In this document: positions 25,474 through 29,134 of the stretch, piece after piece
Layout of the letters: each line of letters starts with the position of its first letter
How positions within the stretch are numbered: the stretch's first letter is position 1
Assembly (NCBI GenBank): GCA_030426005.1
Contig: JAUHZM010000005.1
Coordinates: 1 to 29,134, forward strand
DNA: 29,134 bases
Reading direction: 5' to 3'
From: Gammaproteobacteria bacterium
GTDB lineage: Bacteria; Pseudomonadota; Gammaproteobacteria; Arenicellales; Arenicellaceae
Translations under genes and position numbers: made by a program
The notes under the pieces: generated by a model
Database searches by the model: none
What the model was told of the DNA's origin: nothing
Seen by the model: the letters and a program-made list of their open reading frames with translations, nothing else

Positions 25474-27357
25474 ATGGATTCGAGTAGCAAAAAAACCGAA
25501 CTCAAACGTCTGATTCTCAAAGGTAAAGAACAGGGCTTCCTGACTTACCGAGAAATCAACGACCATCTTCCAGAAGACATGAACGACACCGATCAAATTG
25601 AGTCGGTTGTTAACATGATCAATGACATGGGCATTGACGTCTTTGACAGTGTGCCGGATGCCGACACGTTGCTGCACAAAGCTGCGGCTGACAAAGAAGC
25701 CGAAGAAGATGACGACAATACCGACGCGGTGCTCGCCACTGCGGTTGAGAGTGAGTTCGGTCGCACCACCGACCCAGTACGTATGTACATGCGTGAGATG
25801 GGTACGGTTGACTTGTTGACCCGCGCGGATGAAATCAATCTCGCGCAACGCATCGAAGACGGTATTCGCCAGTCAACCGAGGCAATGGCCGCGTGTCCGT
25901 CTGCGATTCAAACGATTCTTGATGCGTTCGAAGCAATCGAGAAAGAAGAGATGCGCCTAACCGATCTGCTGGTTGCGTTCATCGACCCAAATGCTGAAAT
26001 CGACCCGAATCCAGTGCAGTCTGGTTCTGCAGCGCAGAACAACAACAATAACGACGACGATTCGGATGACGACGACAGCGACAATGATGGCGATGACGTC
26101 GATGATGATGAGGACGATGATACGTCCGAGAAGCAGGTCGACACCGGCCCCGATATGGACGAAGCCGTCGAGCGTTTTACATTGATGCGTAAGCAGCACG
26201 CGCGTCATGCCAAGGCACTAGAGTCTCACGGATTTGATAGTAAGCAAGCGCGTAAAGTACAGGCTGAGTTGATCGAAGGCCTGATGGAGATCAAGTTTGT
26301 ACCAAAGATCATCGAGAATCTTTGGGAAATGATCCGTGAGCAAGTCGAGGTGATTCGTGGTTTCGAGAAAACCATTATGGACATTGCCGTGGCCGAGGCC
26401 GGTATCTCGCGCAAAGAATTTATCGAGATTTTTGTCGGTAACGAAACCGACGAAAAACTGTACGACAAATTGTTGGCCGCTGCCAAAAACAAAGACGAAA
26501 TCGAAGGCAACCAAGCCATGATCGTCATGTCACAAACCAAGTTGAAGCGTATTGTTGATACCTTGGGTGTGCCGATCGAAGAGATTAAAGACATTAACCG
26601 TCGTATGTCGATTGGTGAGGCGAAAGCCCGTCGCGCCAAGAAAGAGATGGTCGAAGCAAACTTGCGTCTGGTTATCTCGATTGCCAAAAAATACACCAAT
26701 CGTGGTCTGCAATTCCTTGATCTGATTCAGGAAGGCAACATCGGTTTGATGAAGGCCGTCGACAAGTTTGAATATCGTCGTGGTTATAAGTTCTCGACTT
26801 ACGCGACTTGGTGGATTCGTCAGGCTATTACGCGCTCAATTGCAGACCAGGCACGTACGATTCGAATTCCAGTGCACATGATCGAAACGATCAACAAGCT
26901 GAATCGAATTTCACGCCAGATTTTGCAAGAGAAAGGCCGTGAAGCATTGCCCGAAGAGTTGGCAGAAAAAATGGAAATGCCGGAAGACAAAATCCGCAAA
27001 GTGCTCAAAATTGCCAAAGAGCCGATTTCCATGGAAACGCCAATTGGTGACGATGAAGACTCGAATCTGGGCGACTTTATTGAAGACAAAAACGTCGAAG
27101 CGCCGATGGAAGCCGCAACCACTTCTGGTTTGTTGTTCGCTACGTCTGAAATCCTCGAAAGCCTCACACCGCGTGAAGCCAAAGTACTACGTATGCGTTT
27201 CGGTATCGGCATGAACACGGACCACACGCTGGAAGAAGTGGGCAAACAGTTCGATGTAACCCGTGAACGGATTCGTCAGATCGAAGCGAAGGCATTGCGC
27301 AAGTTGCGTCACCCAAGTCGATCTGAACACTTAAAAAGCTTCCTCGAACAAAACTAA
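25474..27357 (+). CDS. rpoD: RNA polymerase sigma-70 factor RpoD
   Basis: The 627-aa primary sigma factor directs RNA polymerase to housekeeping promoters. Region 1.1 is at about 1-80, and region 1.2 includes DPVRMYMREMGTVDLLTR (about 95-112). The non-conserved region carries an Asn/Asp-rich stretch at about 189-218. Region 2 includes RGLQFLDLIQEGNIGLMKAV and the -10 recognition part FSTYATWWIRQAITR; region 3 follows with IPVHMIETINKLNR. Region 4.2 carries the helix-turn-helix TLEEVGKQFDVTRERIRQIE near the end. Length and order are those of group-1 sigma factors of gammaproteobacteria. It is followed by a strong hairpin terminator and the tRNA-Ile2 gene. Confidence 0.98.
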   Translation: MDSSSKKTELKRLILKGKEQGFLTYREINDHLPEDMNDTDQIESVVNMINDMGIDVFDSVPDADTLLHKAAADKEAEEDDDNTDAVLATAVESEFGRTTDPVRMYMREMGTVDLLTRADEINLAQRIEDGIRQSTEAMAACPSAIQTILDAFEAIEKEEMRLTDLLVAFIDPNAEIDPNPVQSGSAAQNNNNNDDDSDDDDSDNDGDDVDDDEDDDTSEKQVDTGPDMDEAVERFTLMRKQHARHAKALESHGFDSKQARKVQAELIEGLMEIKFVPKIIENLWEMIREQVEVIRGFEKTIMDIAVAEAGISRKEFIEIFVGNETDEKLYDKLLAAAKNKDEIEGNQAMIVMSQTKLKRIVDTLGVPIEEIKDINRRMSIGEAKARRAKKEMVEANLRLVISIAKKYTNRGLQFLDLIQEGNIGLMKAVDKFEYRRGYKFSTYATWWIRQAITRSIADQARTIRIPVHMIETINKLNRISRQILQEKGREALPEELAEKMEMPEDKIRKVLKIAKEPISMETPIGDDEDSNLGDFIEDKNVEAPMEAATTSGLLFATSEILESLTPREAKVLRMRFGIGMNTDHTLEEVGKQFDVTRERIRQIEAKALRKLRHPSRSEHLKSFLEQN

Positions 27358-27370
27358 TTTTGTATCATTG

Positions 27371-27404
27371 CGCTCCTCGCTCGAGGAGCGTGTCTTTCTT
27401 TTCT
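27371..27404 (+). terminator. Rho-independent terminator after rpoD
   Basis: CGCTCCTC and GAGGAGCG (27371-27378 and 27383-27390) form a perfect 8-bp stem with loop GCTC, starting 13 bp after the rpoD stop and followed by the T-rich TGTCTTTCTTTTCT. It is only 3 bp upstream of the tRNA gene, so the tRNA is either transcribed by readthrough or from a promoter within the end of rpoD. Confidence 0.8.
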
Positions 27405-27407
27405 CTG

Positions 27408-27484
27408 GGGCCTATAGCTCAGTTGGTTAGAGCAGTGGACTCATAATCCATTGGTCCCTGGTTCGAGTCCAGGTGGGCCCACCA
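27408..27484 (+). tRNA. ileX: tRNA-Ile2 (CAU anticodon, lysidine type)
   Basis: A 77-nt tRNA with encoded CCA. The acceptor stem is GGGCCTA with TGGGCCC (one G-T pair), the D arm GCTC/GAGC, the anticodon arm GTGGA-CTCATAA-TCCAT, and the T arm CCTGG-TTCGAGT-CCAGG; the discriminator is A. The anticodon CAT could mean elongator Met or Ile2. The TTGGTC variable region, the body similarity to E. coli ileX and the position next to rpoD, as in E. coli, favour Ile2, whose C34 is changed to lysidine by TilS to read AUA codons. Confidence 0.88.
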
Positions 27485-27587
27485 GAGAAGCTAATATATT
27501 TTACTCTCAGCACTGCTGTGTGCAGTGGACTCACCTCTTTATAACAACGGGAATTGGTCCCTGGTACGAGTCCAGGTGGGCCCACCA
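27485..27587 (+). pseudogene. tRNA-Ile2-derived repeat unit 1
   Basis: This unit carries the hairpin CACTGC-TGTGT-GCAGTG at 27511-27527, the anticodon-arm piece at 27522-27533 and the tRNA 3' segment at 27554-27587. One change in the T loop (TTCGAGT to TACGAGT, at the position of the universal pseudouridine 55) would weaken tRNA-like folding. The 5' acceptor strand is absent, so it cannot make a tRNA. Confidence 0.75.
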
Positions 27588-27691
27588 GAGAAAACTCAAA
27601 TATTTTACTCCCAGCACTGCCGTGTGCAGTGGACTCACCTCTTTATAACAACGGGCATTGGTCCCTGGTTCGAGTCCAGGTGGGCCCACCA
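27588..27691 (+). pseudogene. tRNA-Ile2-derived repeat unit 2
   Basis: The hairpin is at 27615-27631, with its loop changed from TGTGT to CGTGT. The anticodon-arm piece is at 27626-27637, and a perfect copy of the last 34 nt of the tRNA lies at 27658-27691. The only differences from unit 3 are the hairpin-loop base and the acceptor base noted for unit 3. Confidence 0.75.
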
Positions 27692-27795
27692 GAGAAAACT
27701 CAAATATTTTACTCCCAGCACTGCTGTGTGCAGTGGACTCACCTCTTTATAACAACGGGCATTGGTCCCTGGTTCGAGTCCAGGTGGGCTCACCA
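27692..27795 (+). pseudogene. tRNA-Ile2-derived repeat unit 3
   Basis: The hairpin is at 27719-27735, the anticodon-arm piece at 27730-27741 and the tRNA 3' segment at 27762-27795. A C-to-T change at 27790 in the acceptor strand (TGGGCTC) is the only difference from the tRNA in that segment. It ends 11 bp before the next gene's stop codon. Confidence 0.75.
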
Positions 27796-27806
27796 GAGAG
27801 ATTCAC

Positions 27807-29134
27807 CTATTCCGCATCGTCGTCTAGTAGCAAGTCCAAGGCAGGTAGGTGACCTGTGTTTATTTCAGGAACGACAAAAAACGGCATACCCATCCATTCT
27901 AAAAGTAGGTCGGCTTCGGTATCGATATTGGCACCATGTGATGCACTGATCGGGTGAAGCATGGAAACATTCGGGTCCAATTTGAGTCGGTTAATTTTTT
28001 TTGACGACCTATTCTTCAGATCGTAGAGGTAAAAGTAGGTTTCGGTGTTAGTGCTGCTATTCGATAGGCCGATATGTTCAGATGAGCAACTTTTGATGAC
28101 GATGTTGCGCGCTGCGGACCCGTTAACTGCCTGTTTACTTATATCCATGATCGTTGAACCTTGCTGTACATGGAAAAGTCGATTTCCAGCGTCATGCTGT
28201 GTACTTCGTGCGGTGAAGTAGACATTATTGCCGTCGCCCAAGACACAGCGTAAACCGGGGTCTAAGGATTGGCCATCCAGTAAGCGACGCAGGTTTCCTG
28301 GATGTCCGTTAGTGAAGTTGATGCCCTCATCATCTTGGAAATAAACACCGGTGTTCGTACCCAACATCGCTCGGCACATTCCTGATAGCGACAGTATTTT
28401 ATCGACTTGGCCGCTGTTAGAGAGGCGCCACAATTCACCAGATTCGGCGGCGCTGCTTGGCGAACGACCTGAGTTAATGCAGAAGAAGTGACCCTTGTTT
28501 GACGCTACCAGTGAATGCACATAACTCGCGTCAGTGCCAAAACGGTGTACCTCTTCGGAGGTCGCAGTGCCGCTAGCCTTTTGTAAAACTAATTGATCTT
28601 CGGTGACGAAAAAATAGATTTGAGTTCGCCCAGAATGCTTAGCGGTAAATGGAAACGTATATGCAGATTCACTCGCAGGGGTAATTGGCCTGGTACCACT
28701 GACGGTACCATCGGACTGCCATACCTGATTATCCCATACGCGTCCCAGCCCAGTATCTCGATCGAGAACAACGAAGAAAATTCGTTGGCTTGTTTGTGCT
28801 GTCTCGTTTAACAAAAATACGTTGAACAAATTGCCCGATGCGCTGCCGACCAATAGCTCGCCAAAATCAGCAAGGATCCGTGTTCCGCGTTCTGTCCCAT
28901 CCGTTGCTATCAACTTGCCTTGAAACCCAACATAAACCAGATTTGAGTTTTTCAACATCTGTACAACCTGAGCACGGAACGGAAAGGTATCTACGCCGGT
29001 TTCATAGAGTTTAGTGGATTGTTGACGCGCGATATCGTAGGCGTACAGCGTATGTTTTACACCAAAAGAGGTAAGTTGTTGAGGCCGTTTCGTACTCAGA
29101 TAAATGAGTGTGTTTCGGTTCAGTCGGCTGTATA
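27807..29134 (-). CDS. ELWxxDGT-repeat protein (paralogue 4, 5' end beyond the window)
   Basis: The frame is open from the right edge (reading YSRLNRNTLIYLSTKR) through to the TAG at 27807, so at least 441 residues are present and the start lies outside. An internal ATG at 28958 is not the start, because the upstream codons continue in frame without a stop and in the same style (LYAYDIARQQSTKLYETGVD). Repeats visible are LIATDGTERGT, NQVWQSDGTVSGT and GELWRLSNSG. It is more divergent than paralogues 1-3 but keeps the C-terminal tail LPALDLLLDDDAE. It is convergent with rpoD and the tRNA repeat array. By similarity it is a secreted propeller-like protein. Confidence 0.82.
   Translation of the reverse strand, partial: YSRLNRNTLIYLSTKRPQQLTSFGVKHTLYAYDIARQQSTKLYETGVDTFPFRAQVVQMLKNSNLVYVGFQGKLIATDGTERGTRILADFGELLVGSASGNLFNVFLLNETAQTSQRIFFVVLDRDTGLGRVWDNQVWQSDGTVSGTRPITPASESAYTFPFTAKHSGRTQIYFFVTEDQLVLQKASGTATSEEVHRFGTDASYVHSLVASNKGHFFCINSGRSPSSAAESGELWRLSNSGQVDKILSLSGMCRAMLGTNTGVYFQDDEGINFTNGHPGNLRRLLDGQSLDPGLRCVLGDGNNVYFTARSTQHDAGNRLFHVQQGSTIMDISKQAVNGSAARNIVIKSCSSEHIGLSNSSTNTETYFYLYDLKNRSSKKINRLKLDPNVSMLHPISASHGANIDTEADLLLEWMGMPFFVVPEINTGHLPALDLLLDDDAE

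Larger units (their letters stand above)
27485..27795 (+). repeat. Three tandem 103/104-bp repeats carrying the 3' half of the tRNA-Ile2 gene
   Basis: Three head-to-tail units follow the tRNA directly, each ending in CCA at 27587, 27691 and 27795 (periods 103, 104, 104). Each contains a 12-nt match to the tRNA anticodon arm (GCAGTGGACTCA), a 20-nt replacement for the rest of the anticodon loop and 3' stem, and then the last 34 nt of the tRNA. Between these the units share an AT-rich spacer (AAATATTTTACTC) and the hairpin CACTGC-5 nt-GCAGTG. The array stops 11 bp before the stop of the convergent ELWxxDGT gene. The layout is like the rtT repeats behind tyrT in E. coli. No CRISPR or coding character is seen. 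Confidence 0.9.

Noticed and set aside
26038..26130. Asp/Asn-rich run in RpoD as a foreign insertion.
   Set aside because: An acidic stretch in the non-conserved region before region 2 is normal in primary sigma factors of gammaproteobacteria, including E. coli.
27408..27484. Elongator tRNA-Met instead of tRNA-Ile2.
   Set aside because: The anticodon is compatible with both, but the variable region, the T-arm context and the position next to rpoD resemble ileX. Some doubt remains.
27485..27795. Possible CRISPR array.
   Set aside because: Units are identical through their whole length with no variable spacers, and the period is 104 bp with tRNA sequence in each unit.
27485..27795. Possible phage or island attachment sites formed by tRNA 3' ends.
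   Set aside because: The copies are a tight tandem array without integrase or foreign genes between or beside them, unlike att sites flanking an insertion.
27451..27949. Repetitive open frames across the tRNA repeat array, which could suggest a repeat protein like the small basic Tpr protein of the tyrT operon.
   Set aside because: All frames stay open through the repeats because the units are short and stop-poor. The starts lie in the tRNA-derived T arm with no ribosome-binding site, and the longest runs into the neighbouring gene antisense.
28958..28960. ATG at 28958 as the start of the last ELWxxDGT gene.
   Set aside because: The frame continues upstream without a stop to the window edge in a sequence of the same character, so the true start is outside.

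Overview
The window reads as chromosomal DNA of a gammaproteobacterium, probably a free-living or marine non-enteric one. The main evidence is the macromolecular-synthesis block (tsaD, divergent rpsU, then yqeY, dnaG and rpoD) followed directly by a tRNA-Ile2(CAU) gene. This neighbourhood is known from gammaproteobacteria such as E. coli, where ileX also lies near rpoD. A YqhA-type UPF0114 protein at the left edge fits. Species cannot be fixed from the sequence alone.

Left part (1-4942, all minus strand). A yqhA-like membrane protein gene runs off the left edge. Upstream of it is a tightly packed, probably single transcription unit. Read in transcription order it holds three tandem tail-collar (microcystin-dependent type) proteins, a small protein resembling DUF6916 with a Tat-like leader, a secreted propeller-like protein, a lipoprotein class-3 lipase and a GNAT acetyltransferase. 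The three collar/DUF6916 junctions are nearly identical: the stop codon TAA is also the start of the Shine-Dalgarno sequence (TAAGGAGGG).

Centre (5037-15443, minus strand). One 3468-codon gene encodes a giant inverse autotransporter adhesin. It has a signal peptide, an intimin/invasin-type outer-membrane barrel carrying an unusual coiled-coil plus poly-Thr insertion, and then about 3000 residues of Asn/Thr/Gly-rich parallel beta-helix repeats with internal duplications. The only cysteines I found are two near the C-terminus.

Right part (15653-29134). The housekeeping block is interrupted by a family of secreted ELWxxDGT-repeat proteins. Two lie immediately upstream of tsaD on its strand, one (with a hotdog thioesterase-like gene) sits antisense between yqeY and dnaG, and a fourth runs off the right edge after rpoD and the tRNA gene. 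All four end in related C-terminal tails of the type LP-A-hydrophobic-D-LLLDD, a possible family-specific signal.

The most unusual non-coding feature is at 27485-27795. Directly after the tRNA-Ile2 gene lie three tandem units of about 104 bp. Each carries the last 34 nt of the tRNA (T arm, 3' acceptor strand and CCA) and a 12-nt piece of its anticodon arm, with the rest of the anticodon region replaced. Each unit also contains a conserved 6-bp hairpin. The arrangement resembles the rtT repeats that follow tyrT in E. coli, but on a different tRNA. Other regulatory features are a likely rpsU promoter with a GC-rich discriminator, a rho-independent terminator after rpoD, and a perfect 8-bp palindrome upstream of the yqhA-like gene.
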